DNA of 64,000 bases, from NCBI GenBank assembly GCA_965243615.1, contig CBDEVO010000003.1, positions 3,224,001-3,288,000 on the forward strand, written 5' to 3'. Numbering within the stretch: position 1 is the stretch's first letter; every line of letters starts with the position of its first letter. Source of the DNA: JAJEEA01 sp965243615 (GTDB lineage Bacteria; Acidobacteriota; Vicinamibacteria; Vicinamibacterales; UBA8438). Below the pieces are notes generated by a model. That model was not told the origin of the DNA and made no database searches. It saw only the letters and a list, made by a program, of their open reading frames with translations. Below, in pieces: positions 29,163-37,055 of this stretch. A program made the translations under genes and the position numbers.

Positions 29163-29804
29163 ATGCATCGCCCGTCCAACCCAGCGGGGCCTTCGCCTGC
29201 GACGACCGAGCCGGTTTCGGGCGCGGCCGGCGGCCCCACCCCGTCGGTCCTGTTCACTCCCGAGCGGATCCAGGAGCGGGTCGGGGAGCTTGGCGCCGAG
29301 ATCTGCGCCGGCTACCCGGAGGGCTGCGAGTTCCACCTCCTGTCCGTCCTGAAGGGCGGGGTGGTCTTCGTCGCCGACCTGATGCGGGCGATCACCCGGC
29401 CGGTCACCGTCGACTTCGTCAGGTTGGCGAGCTACGGGTCGGGGACCCACCCGGCCGGTTCGCCGAGGCTGATGAAGGACCTGGACGACGACGTCGCGGG
29501 CCGCGACGTGCTCATCGTCGAGGACATCGTCGATACCGGCCGGACCCTGGAGCTGCTGATCGACACGGTGCGCGGCAGGCGGCCGCGGTCCCTGCGCACC
29601 GTCGCCCTGCTCGACAAGCCGTCGAGACGCCGCGTCGATGTCGACATCGAGCACGTGGGCTTCACCATCCCCGACCGGTTCGTGGTCGGCTACGGGCTGG
29701 ACTACGCCGAACGGTACCGGCAACTGCCCTACATCGGCGTGCTCGACGCCGCGACCGGCTCCGGGCGGCAGCCGGCCGCGCCGGGACGGCCGGGCCGCAC
29801 GTGA
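29163..29804 (+). CDS. hpt: Hypoxanthine phosphoribosyltransferase
   Basis: 213 residues; purine salvage enzyme making IMP/GMP from hypoxanthine/guanine and PRPP. The PRPP loop VLIVEDIVDTGRTL (~120-133) and LLSVLKGGVVFVADLMRA are diagnostic, as are DKPSRR and VGYGLDYAERYRQLPYIG at the C-terminus. The first ~30 residues (HRPSNPAGPSPATTEPVSGA...) are a non-conserved extension, so translation may begin downstream of the ATG at 29163. Frames extending further left run through the repeat and are rejected. Confidence 0.92.
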   Translation: MHRPSNPAGPSPATTEPVSGAAGGPTPSVLFTPERIQERVGELGAEICAGYPEGCEFHLLSVLKGGVVFVADLMRAITRPVTVDFVRLASYGSGTHPAGSPRLMKDLDDDVAGRDVLIVEDIVDTGRTLELLIDTVRGRRPRSLRTVALLDKPSRRRVDVDIEHVGFTIPDRFVVGYGLDYAERYRQLPYIGVLDAATGSGRQPAAPGRPGRT

Positions 29805-29873
29805 TAGCATGCCGCGTCCTTGCGGCCGGCGTTGGTTCCGCGGAAGCGTCGTCGAGCGAAGGAGCAGGAGAGA

Positions 29874-30407
29874 ATGAGAATGCTCGTGGCACTTTGCGCC
29901 TTGGCCGTGGTGGCCGTGGCCGCGGTCGGCGTGAAGGGAGCCGCCGCCCAGCCGCTGAGGGCCGGCGACGCGGCGCCGGCCTTCAGCCTGCCGGGCAGCG
30001 ACGGCAAGACCCACAGCCTGTCCGACTACGCGGGGACGCCGGTGGTGCTCGCGTGGTTCCCCATGGCGTTCACCGGCGGTTGAACGGCCCAGTGCAGGTC
30101 GCTGCGTGAGTCCAGCGACGCGTTGAACGCCATCGACATGGCGTACTTCATGATCAGCACCGACGACCCCGACACGAACCGGCGGTTCGCGGAGTCGCTC
30201 GGCGCCGGCTTCCCCATCCTGAGCAATCCGACGCGGGAGGTCGCCGAGGCCTACGGGGTGGTGCCGTCCGGCGGGCGCGGGTTCCCTGCGCGCTGGACCT
30301 TCATCATCGGCGGCGACGGTCGCATCCTGCGCATCGACAAGCGGGTCAACCCGTCGACGGCGGGGCGGGACCTGGTGGCGCACATGCGCGACCTCGGTCT
30401 CGACTAG
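29874..30407 (+). CDS. Peroxiredoxin (AhpC/TSA) with in-frame TGA: probable selenoprotein
   Basis: A 178-codon frame with one TGA at codon 70 (30081-30083). Before it: signal peptide (~1-25), then LRAGDAAPAFSLPGSDGKTH and VVLAWFPMAFTGG. After it: TAQCRSLRESSDALN and a complete thioredoxin-fold C-terminus (PARWTFIIGGDGRILRID, ending DLGLD). In Cys homologues the position after FTGG is the peroxidatic Cys, so the TGA replaces exactly the catalytic residue; Cys74 remains as a possible resolving residue. Both halves have native composition and there are no other lesions. A good ribosome-binding site (GGAGCAGGAGAG) precedes the ATG. Readers who truncate at the TGA would miss the enzyme. Confidence 0.88.
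30081..30107 (+). promoter_or_regulatory. Candidate bacterial SECIS element with Sec UGA codon
   Basis: TGA at 30081-30083 is followed after 8 nt by a stem GTGCAG (30092-30097) / CTGCGT (30102-30107), four Watson-Crick and two G-U pairs, closing a GTCG loop. A G in a small apical loop a short distance after UGA is the bacterial SECIS layout; the GCAGGTC core resembles the fdhF element as I remember it. The 14-nt UGA-to-loop distance is on the short side. Confidence 0.55.
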
Positions 30408-30408
30408 G

Positions 30409-30573
30409 GAGTCTGCACCGCAGAACGGCGGGGGCTCCTGGAGGGCCGGTTGGGCGCCCACCGGAGCCGAAGGCGGCGATGGGCAGGCTCGGGACTCTGC
30501 ACGCGAAGTGGCGCGGAAAACCCGAACGGGCCGGTCGGGCGCCACGCGGAATCGCAGGCGACGATTGGCAGCC
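30409..30573 (+). repeat. Two tandem copies of the dispersed repeat
   Basis: Copy 2 (30409-30490) and copy 3 (30491-30573) both start GA(G/C)TCTGCAC and share GGGCCGGT(T/C)GGGCGCC, a CGGA block and a GGCG(G/A)CGAT(G/T)GGCAG end. With copy 1 they flank hpt and the selenoprotein gene. The rest of the gap to tatA (30574-30701) shows nothing further. Confidence 0.5.
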
Positions 30574-30701
30574 GGAAACGCGGCCCCGAAGGTCCGCCGG
30601 TTCCGATGGGATGGGATTGGCCGCGGTGAAGGCCGACGTGCCTACGGGGCGCGCCGGCCTTCACCGCGTACTGTGGGACGAACGCCGCGTCAGCGGGCGG
30701 G

Positions 30702-30902
30702 TCAGGCGTCCCGCGGCGGGTCGGCTTCGGCCGGCTTCTCCTTCGCGCCCATCTCGTCCTTGAACCCGCGGATGGCCTGACCCATGCCGCGGCCGAGCCC
30801 GGACAGGCGGTTGGCGCCGAAGATGAGCATCAGAATCAGGAAAATGATGATCAGCTCGGGAACGCCGAGCGTGCCGATGAGCGCGAAAACCGTATGGTCC
30901 AT
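30702..30902 (-). CDS. tatA: Sec-independent translocase protein TatA
   Basis: 66 residues: one N-terminal membrane helix (IGTLGVPELIIIFLILMLIFGA), the hinge GANRLSGLGRGMGQAIRGFKDEM amphipathic helix and a charged tail. It forms the pore part of the twin-arginine export system. ATG at 30902 and GTG at 30905 are both possible; an AAGG lies 9 nt before the ATG. tatBC is not in the window. Confidence 0.93.
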   Translation of the reverse strand: MDHTVFALIGTLGVPELIIIFLILMLIFGANRLSGLGRGMGQAIRGFKDEMGAKEKPAEADPPRDA

Positions 30903-31135
30903 CACAGGGCACCTTCCTCGTCGAAGCCGGGAATCTCCACCAAGAGAATATCACGTCGGGGCGCGACGCTGCAGAGCCGCGCGCCCCTGCGGCCTTGCCG
31001 GGATGTCGGGCCGCGGTGGTGCCCCGTGAACGCGACCGGGTTCCACCCCCGCCGGCCGCCGCCGGCGTCGCGCGCCGAGGCGGGCCGCCGGAGCGGCTTT
31101 GATGCGGCCTGGAAGTGTGATAGATCGACCAGCTT

Positions 31136-32671
31136 ATGACATCCGAGCCCCCGTCGTCGACCGCCGCCGCGCCGAGAGACCCACGTCCCGCCAAGACCGC
31201 CGCGGAAGCCGCGTTCGACGAGAAGCGGCGGAAGATCGGCCTGGTGGTCGGGCCGCTGGCCTTCCTGCTGGTCCTCGCGTGGCCCTTCGAGTCCCTGACC
31301 CCCGAGGGGCACCGGCTCGCGGCGGTCATGGCCCTGGTCATCGTGTTCTGGGTCACCGAGGCGGTGCCGCTGGCCGTCACCGCGCTGATCGGACCGGCGC
31401 TGGCCATCTTCCTCCAGGTGGCGCCGGCCGGCGAGACCTTCCGGCCGTTCGCCAGCACCACGATCTTCCTGTTCATCGGCAGCTTCATCCTCGCCCGGGC
31501 CCTCTTCGTGCACCGGGTGAACGAGCGGGTGGCGTTCGGGGTCCTCTCGCTGGGGATCATCGGGGCCCGGCCGACGCGCATCCTGTTCGCCTACGGCCTC
31601 ATCGCCGCCGCCCTCTCGGCGTGGATGAGCAACACCGCGACCGCCGCGATGCTCGTCCCCCTCGGCGTTTCGCTGATCCGGTTCATGGAGTCGACGGCGG
31701 ACATCCCGAAGAAGTACGGCACGGCGCTGATGCTGATGACGACGTACTGCTGCTCGCGCGGCGGCATGGCGACGCCGGTCGGCACTCCGCCGAACCTCAT
31801 CGCGGTGGGGATGCTCAGCGAGCAGCTCGACTACCGGATCACGTTCGTGCAGTGGATGCTGTTCTCGGTGCCCATCGTCTGCGTGCTGATGGCGATCGTC
31901 TTCGTCTATCTGAACTGGGTCGGGCAGACCGGCATGAAGGAGATTCCCGGCACCGACCGCATCATCGCCGAGCGCAAGGCCGCCCTCGGGCCGTGGCGCC
32001 GCGGCGAGATCAACGCGGTGATCGCGTTCGGCGTCACCGTCTCCCTGTGGGTGGGCCCCGGCCTCCTCGCCCTGGTGCTGGGCGCCGACCATCCCGTGGC
32101 GAGCTCGGTGCTGGCCAGCGTGCCCGAGGCGGTGGCAGCCCTCGCGGGGGTGGCGCTGCTGTTCCTGCTGCCCAACGGCCCGAACGAGCCCACCACCATC
32201 ACCTGGAAGCAGGCGGCCCAGATCGACTGGGGGACCATCCTGCTCTTCGGCGGCGGGCTCGCCCTCGGCGGGCTGGCCGCGTCGACGGGCCTCGCGCGGG
32301 TCGTGGGCGAGGGCATCACCGGGCTGGTGCCGACGAGCGAGCTGGTCACGCTGACGTTCGCGGCCGCCCTGTTCACGGTCATCCTGTCCGAGACGATGTC
32401 GAACACCGCGGCGACGAACATCGCGGTGCCCATCGTCATCTCGATCGCGGCGGCGGCGGGGGTCAGCCCCATCATCCCCTCGGTCGCGGCCGCGCTGTCC
32501 GCCTCGGTGGCCGACGCCCTGCCGGTGTCGACCCCGCCCAACGCCATCGTCTACGCCTCGGGCCGGGTCCGCATCACCGACATGATCCGCTACGGCGTGC
32601 TGATGGACCTCATCGCGGTCACCGTGGTCCCGGCGCTGGTGCTGCTGATCGCCACGCGCTTCATCGGATGA
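31136..32671 (+). CDS. SLC13/DASS-family anion:Na+ symporter
   Basis: 511 residues with 11 or more hydrophobic segments. Both duplicated DASS signatures are present: SNTATAAM with TPVGTPPN (~165, ~220), and SNTAATN with PVSTPPNAIVYASG (~425, ~465), which line the Na+ and carboxylate site. Substrates of the family are dicarboxylates, citrate or sulfate; I cannot choose. Its TGA overlaps an ATG (ATGA) opening a 15-codon frame that ends at the ribosome-binding site of the next transporter gene. Confidence 0.9.
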   Translation: MTSEPPSSTAAAPRDPRPAKTAAEAAFDEKRRKIGLVVGPLAFLLVLAWPFESLTPEGHRLAAVMALVIVFWVTEAVPLAVTALIGPALAIFLQVAPAGETFRPFASTTIFLFIGSFILARALFVHRVNERVAFGVLSLGIIGARPTRILFAYGLIAAALSAWMSNTATAAMLVPLGVSLIRFMESTADIPKKYGTALMLMTTYCCSRGGMATPVGTPPNLIAVGMLSEQLDYRITFVQWMLFSVPIVCVLMAIVFVYLNWVGQTGMKEIPGTDRIIAERKAALGPWRRGEINAVIAFGVTVSLWVGPGLLALVLGADHPVASSVLASVPEAVAALAGVALLFLLPNGPNEPTTITWKQAAQIDWGTILLFGGGLALGGLAASTGLARVVGEGITGLVPTSELVTLTFAAALFTVILSETMSNTAATNIAVPIVISIAAAAGVSPIIPSVAAALSASVADALPVSTPPNAIVYASGRVRITDMIRYGVLMDLIAVTVVPALVLLIATRFIG

Positions 32672-32730
32672 TCTCCGCATTCCTTCTTCGGTGGCGTGTC
32701 GCGTTTCGGACGTGAAGGAGCGGCCGTTCG

Positions 32731-34467
32731 ATGAGCGAACCCCAGGGACCGACCTCGAGCTCCCGTCTGCGCTACGCCGTCGACGAGACGCCGTCGGACG
32801 GGCTGACCCTCGGGCTCAGCCTGCAGGTGGTGACGCTCGTCCTGACCGGCATCATCCTCATTCCCATCATCGTCCTCAACGCCGCCGACTACCCCGAGGG
32901 CCTGGAGTGGGCGGTGTTCGCGGCCCTCGTGGTGAGCGGCCTCGCGACCATCCTGCAGGCCCGGCCGGCGGGCCCCATCGGGGCCGGCTATCCCCTCTAC
33001 ATGGGCACGTCGGGCGCGTTCATCGGCGTCTCGGCGGCGGCGGTGGCGGCGGGCGGCCTGTCGCTGCTCGGCACCCTCGTGGTCGCCTCGTCGCTGGTGC
33101 AGTTCTTCTTCTCCGCGCGGCTGTCGTTCTTCCGCCGGCTGATCACGCCGACGGTCGGCGGCACCGTCATCATGCTGCTCGCCGTCAACGTGTTCCCCAT
33201 CACGACGGACATGCTGTCGGAGGTCCCCCCCGGCGTCGACCCCGCGTCGCCGAGCGGGCCCCTGGTCGCCTCCGTGTCCTTCGTGACCATCCTCCTGGTG
33301 TCGCTGTACGCGCGCGGCGCGGCCCGCCTGTGGGCCCCCCTCTTCGGCATCGTGGTGGGCACCGCCGTCGCCGTCCCGACCGGGATGCTGGACTGGACCC
33401 CGCTCGTCGACGCCGCCTGGTTCGGCCTGCCTCGGAGCGGCTGGCCGGGCCTGGACCTCTCGTTCGACGGCCGGTTCTTCGGCCTCCTCGTCCCGTTCGT
33501 AATCGTCACCGTGATCGGCGCCATCGAGACCTACGGCGACGCCATCGCGATACAACGGGTCTCGCACCGCACCGCGGTGCCGGTCGACTTCAAGGTCGTC
33601 CAGCGGGCGCTGAACGCGGACGGCGTGGGCAACCTGCTCTCCGGCCTCGCCGGCACCGTGCCCAACACCACCTACTCGAGCAGCATCTCCATCGCCGACC
33701 TGACCGGCGTCGCGGCGCGCCGGGTGGCCCTCTGGGGTGGCATCATCATCGTCCTCACCGCCTTCATGCCCAAGCTCCCGGCGCTCCTGCAGGTGGTGCC
33801 CGACCCCGTCGCCGGCGCGTACATCTTCATCTTCGTGGTGCTGCTGTTCCGCCAGGGGGTGCGGCTCGTCACCACCGGCGGGTTCGGCTACGAGCGCGGC
33901 CTCATCGTCTGCATCTCGTTCTGGGTTGGCCTCGGCTTCCAGTACGGCGCCATCTTCCCCGACCATCTGCCCGAGTGGTCCCGCGGCATCCTCGACAACG
34001 GCATGGCCGCCGGGGGCATCGTCGCCATGATCCTGACCCTGCTGGTGTCCCTCAAGCAGCGCTCCCAGCGCGACGTGCTCGAGCCGAGCGTGCGGTCGCT
34101 CCCGAAGCTGCACGCCGCCCTCGACCTCGCCGCGGAACGCGCCGGCTGGGACGAGCTGGCCGTCAACCGCCTGCAGCTCGCCGGCGAGGAGGCGTTCCTG
34201 TACCTGCTCGAGCGCCAGGAGGAGTCGAAGCCGCAACCCGTCCGCGTCTCGGTGCGGCCCGTCGACGATGTCCTCCAGATCGAGCTCATCGCCGGTCCCG
34301 ACGACGTCAACCTGGAGGACCGCCTCGGCCGGCTGGACCAGGACCACGAGATCGCGAGGGACGTCGGTCCGCGCATCCTCCGCCACGTCGCGAAGGAGGT
34401 GAAGCACGAGCAGTTCTACGACCTCGACGTGCTCACGGTGACCGTCGACACCCGGCCGCTGGTGTAA
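32731..34467 (+). CDS. NCS2/UraA-type permease with extra C-terminal domain
   Basis: 578 residues. Residues ~25-440 form a nucleobase:cation symporter-2 fold (GPIGAGYPLYMGTSGAFIG, VIGAIETYGDAIAI with the substrate-site Glu, and a NADGVGNLLSGLAGTVPNTT signature). Residues ~445-578 are a soluble extension (LHAALDLAAERAGWDELAVN, RLQLAGEEAFLYLLERQEES) resembling the N-box region of GHKL/RsbW-like ATPases, but the usual Asn and the DXGXG box are absent. AAGGAG lies 10 nt before the ATG. The substrate may be uracil, xanthine or urate; the extension may be regulatory. Confidence 0.82.
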   Translation: MSEPQGPTSSSRLRYAVDETPSDGLTLGLSLQVVTLVLTGIILIPIIVLNAADYPEGLEWAVFAALVVSGLATILQARPAGPIGAGYPLYMGTSGAFIGVSAAAVAAGGLSLLGTLVVASSLVQFFFSARLSFFRRLITPTVGGTVIMLLAVNVFPITTDMLSEVPPGVDPASPSGPLVASVSFVTILLVSLYARGAARLWAPLFGIVVGTAVAVPTGMLDWTPLVDAAWFGLPRSGWPGLDLSFDGRFFGLLVPFVIVTVIGAIETYGDAIAIQRVSHRTAVPVDFKVVQRALNADGVGNLLSGLAGTVPNTTYSSSISIADLTGVAARRVALWGGIIIVLTAFMPKLPALLQVVPDPVAGAYIFIFVVLLFRQGVRLVTTGGFGYERGLIVCISFWVGLGFQYGAIFPDHLPEWSRGILDNGMAAGGIVAMILTLLVSLKQRSQRDVLEPSVRSLPKLHAALDLAAERAGWDELAVNRLQLAGEEAFLYLLERQEESKPQPVRVSVRPVDDVLQIELIAGPDDVNLEDRLGRLDQDHEIARDVGPRILRHVAKEVKHEQFYDLDVLTVTVDTRPLV

Positions 34468-34563
34468 GAGTTGCCAGGCGAACGGTGGGGGGGCTGGAGC
34501 CGGCCGGCTTCGGCGGCTCGACCGCTCCTGCAGCGTCGTTCGGTGGACCCAGCCATCGTCGCT

Positions 34564-34866
34564 CTACGAGGTGGTTTCCCGGCCGGCCGCGACCAGCGGT
34601 TCGATGTGGCTGACGTCCGCCGAGGTCCGCGCCCGGTCCAGCTCGTACATCCGCTGCAGGTTCAACCAGAACTCGGGGGTCGTTCCCAGGGCCCGCCCGA
34701 TTCGCAGCGCCGTGTCCGCCGTGACCGACCGGCGGCCGTGGACGATCTCGTTGATGCGCCGCGGGGGTACGCCGATGGTCCGGGCCAGCCGGTACTGGCT
34801 GATTCCGAGCTCGGCCAGCATCTCGGCGAGATGTTCACCGGGGTGGATGGGCGTGGTGTGGGTCAT
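34564..34866 (-). CDS. higA: HigA-type antitoxin (XRE helix-turn-helix)
   Basis: 100 residues of the VapI/HigA family: HPGEHLAEMLAELGISQYRLA, then RTIGVPPRRINEIVHGRRSV and LGTTPEFWLNLQRMYELDRA. It binds DNA as an autorepressor and neutralises the adjacent HigB. The gene follows the toxin fusion by 11 nt in the usual toxin-first HigBA order. The tail SADVSHIEPLVAAGRETTS is poorly conserved. Confidence 0.9.
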   Translation of the reverse strand: MTHTTPIHPGEHLAEMLAELGISQYRLARTIGVPPRRINEIVHGRRSVTADTALRIGRALGTTPEFWLNLQRMYELDRARTSADVSHIEPLVAAGRETTS

Positions 34867-34877
34867 GGTGCCTGCCC

Positions 34878-35720
34878 TCAGTGATAGTCGGTGATCTCGA
34901 TCTCCGTCGCACCCTGATCGGTCCAGATGAAGCAGATGCGCCATTGGTCGTTGATGCGGATGCTGTGCTGACCTGCCCGGTCGCCGCGCAGCGCCTCGAG
35001 GCGGTGGGACGGCGGGAGGCGAAGGTCCGAGAGAGCGACGGCGGCGACGATCCGTTGAAGCCGCATGCGCGCCCGACGCCGGATGTTCGCAGGCAGCCGC
35101 CGGACCGGCAAACCGCGGCTGCCGCGGTCGCCCGCCATCTCCGTCGAGATGGTCGCGAGGCGGTCGATCTCCGTGTGGAACCACTCGGGAATGCGCGCGG
35201 CCTCGCGACGCAGCAACTCGGCGAAGTCGTGGGTCCGGGTCGGCTTGACCGCGGCGAGGCGGAGGGCGCCCTTCAGGAACAGCTCTACGCACTCCTGCGC
35301 CTCGCGGACGACCGTGGCCCAGAGCACCGTCTCGAAGAATCGCCCGCGGTCGACGAGGAGGATGCCGTCCTCGACGATGTCGAGATATAGGGGGCTGTGG
35401 TACCGCGCCTCGTCCGGCGTCTTCGTCACGAGGTTCCATTCGACGGCGGGCAGGGCGTGTCGGGCGCGTGCCTCCGACCACGCCGCGAGCAGGGGGCGAC
35501 GGCGTTCGACGAGGCTGCGCGGGAAGCCCTCGGCTATGACCAGGAGGTCGACGTCAGAGCAGGCCGTGCCCTTGCCGTGGGCGAGCGAGCCGAAGAGTAC
35601 CAACGAGCGAAGGCGGGGCCCGAGAAGCGTAGACCAGGCATCGCTGGCCGTGACTATCGACGTGCGGAACGGTTCCGGCACCGACGCCGGCAGCTTCGCG
35701 AGCGACGCCATGGAGCTCAC
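34878..35720 (-). CDS. MNT nucleotidyltransferase - HEPN - HigB toxin fusion
   Basis: 280 residues in one unbroken frame. Residues ~35-125 are a minimal nucleotidyltransferase (VLFGSLAHGKGTACSDVDLL: GS at 44-45, Asp56, Asp58). Residues ~128-195 resemble HEPN (VVREAQECVELFLKGALRL, KPTRTHDFAELLRREA). Residues ~195-280 are a HigB/RelE-like mRNA interferase (LPANIRRRARMRLQRIV, HRLEALRGDRAGQHSIRIND, QWRICF, ending ITDYH). An internal ATG at 35138 could start a free 86-residue HigB. GTG at 35720 follows a TAGGAT box by 6 nt. The HEPN part looks cut short at the junction, and the classic RX4-6H motif is not evident. Confidence 0.8.
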   Translation of the reverse strand: MSSMASLAKLPASVPEPFRTSIVTASDAWSTLLGPRLRSLVLFGSLAHGKGTACSDVDLLVIAEGFPRSLVERRRPLLAAWSEARARHALPAVEWNLVTKTPDEARYHSPLYLDIVEDGILLVDRGRFFETVLWATVVREAQECVELFLKGALRLAAVKPTRTHDFAELLRREAARIPEWFHTEIDRLATISTEMAGDRGSRGLPVRRLPANIRRRARMRLQRIVAAVALSDLRLPPSHRLEALRGDRAGQHSIRINDQWRICFIWTDQGATEIEITDYH

Positions 35721-35726
35721 GCTCGG

Positions 35727-35732
35727 ATCCTA
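35727..35732 (-). promoter_or_regulatory. -10-like box of the toxin-antitoxin operon
   Basis: TAGGAT on the minus strand, 6 nt before the GTG start; another leaderless-type spacing. Confidence 0.35.
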
Positions 35733-35924
35733 CCAGCGCAGACCCGGCAGGCGTCGGCGCGACAACGGAACCGGACCCGCCCAAAGTGTCGCCGACCGAG
35801 TGCGCCCGGAACCTCACGCGCGCGTTCAGGGGCCGGGGGCGACGATGGATGCGGATTCGTCAACGGCGCTACCGCCCGGCATGGTGCCGGCGGTGCGGCC
35901 GGGACGCGGGCAAGGCGATTCCTG

Positions 35925-37022
35925 TCACTGTCCCCGGCCCGGGACCAGGAACAGGTTGGTCATGTCGCCGTCGAGGCTGATGGTGCGCAGGTAGCGGTAG
36001 GTCGACGCCTCGAGCAGGTCGATGGTGGCGCCGGCCTGGTGGACGTAGAGGAGCCGGCCGTTGGTGCTCACCGCGAGCGACATGCGCGGGCGCCCGTCGA
36101 AGACCTCGCGCCGCTCGACGCGCCGCCCCTCGAGGTCGAAGGTCCAGATCTCGTAGTGGCCGATGCGCTTGAGGACCGCGTAGGCCTTGCGCCGATCCGG
36201 CGCGAGCGAGAACGACGACAGGGGCTCGTCCGGCCCGAGGGTGTAGAAGTCGACGTCGCGCTCGGCGAGGTTGATGCGCGCGATGCCCATCAGGCGCCGG
36301 TTCTGCACGGGGTCGCTCACGCGGAAGAGGTTGGTGAAGTAGCCGGGCTCCTCGTTGCGGTCGACGCCGAAGCCGAAGCTGAACCGCTCGAGGTCGGGCG
36401 CCTCGACCGACGAGAGCTCCCACCGGTCGACCACCTCGAACGACCCGGTGTCGAGGGCGAGGATCTCGCCGCCGAACAGGTAGAGCAGGTCGCCGCCGGG
36501 CGAGAACATCATGCTCGCGCCGGTTCGCTCCTCGCCGTCCGGCCACGGGATCTCCCGCATGATCTCGTGCGAGGCGAGATCCACCTGGAGGAGGCGGCGG
36601 CGGGCGATCTCGAAGCGGTCGGGGTGCTTGATCGCGGTGTCGGCGAGGAGGACGGCGTAGGCGTCGTCGGGCGACACCACCAGGCTGCGGATGCGCACCT
36701 TCGTCGCGCCCTCGCTGAGGGTGAAGGTGTCGAGGGTGCTCCTCGCCTCGAGGTCGATCACCTCGACCTGCTCGAACGTGCGGTCGCGCATGTACATGCG
36801 GGAGCCGTCGGCGGACATCCGCATCTCGTTGGGCGGTCCCCCGAGGGTCATCTCGATGGTGTCGACGACCTGCTCGGTCGCCTCGTCGATGACGTAGATG
36901 CGGTTGGGGAACGCGCCGACGTAGAAGGTGCCGTCGCCGCCCGTCAGCCCGCCGGCGGGCTGGGCCGGCGCGGCGGCAGGGAGGAGGGCGAGAATCGCCA
37001 GTGTGCGGATCAGTTCGCGCAT
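35925..37022 (-). CDS. qhpB: Quinohemoprotein amine dehydrogenase beta subunit
   Basis: 365 residues. A signal peptide (~1-20) is followed by YncE/WD-like beta-propeller blades (TFYVGAFPNRIYVIDEAT, LVVSPDDAYAVLLAD, MMFSPGGDLLYLFGGEILAL). In the crystal structures known for this enzyme the beta subunit is a seven-bladed propeller packing on the gamma subunit. Assignment rests on the propeller fold plus its place right after the gamma gene in a qhpA-D-C-B series; a generic propeller protein is the alternative. GGGAG precedes the ATG. Confidence 0.85.
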   Translation of the reverse strand: MRELIRTLAILALLPAAAPAQPAGGLTGGDGTFYVGAFPNRIYVIDEATEQVVDTIEMTLGGPPNEMRMSADGSRMYMRDRTFEQVEVIDLEARSTLDTFTLSEGATKVRIRSLVVSPDDAYAVLLADTAIKHPDRFEIARRRLLQVDLASHEIMREIPWPDGEERTGASMMFSPGGDLLYLFGGEILALDTGSFEVVDRWELSSVEAPDLERFSFGFGVDRNEEPGYFTNLFRVSDPVQNRRLMGIARINLAERDVDFYTLGPDEPLSSFSLAPDRRKAYAVLKRIGHYEIWTFDLEGRRVERREVFDGRPRMSLAVSTNGRLLYVHQAGATIDLLEASTYRYLRTISLDGDMTNLFLVPGRGQ

Positions 37023-37055
37023 GGGTCGAGCTCCCGAACGAGGGGCGGCAGACGC

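Noticed and set aside
30081..30083. Peroxiredoxin read as a pseudogene with a nonsense mutation
   Set aside because: Both sides are intact and the stop falls exactly on the catalytic residue with a following hairpin; decay would not target that codon.
34564..35481. 305-residue ORF ending at the HigA stop
   Set aside because: Its upstream part is the other frame of the toxin fusion; HigA starts at 34866 with the family-typical N-terminus.
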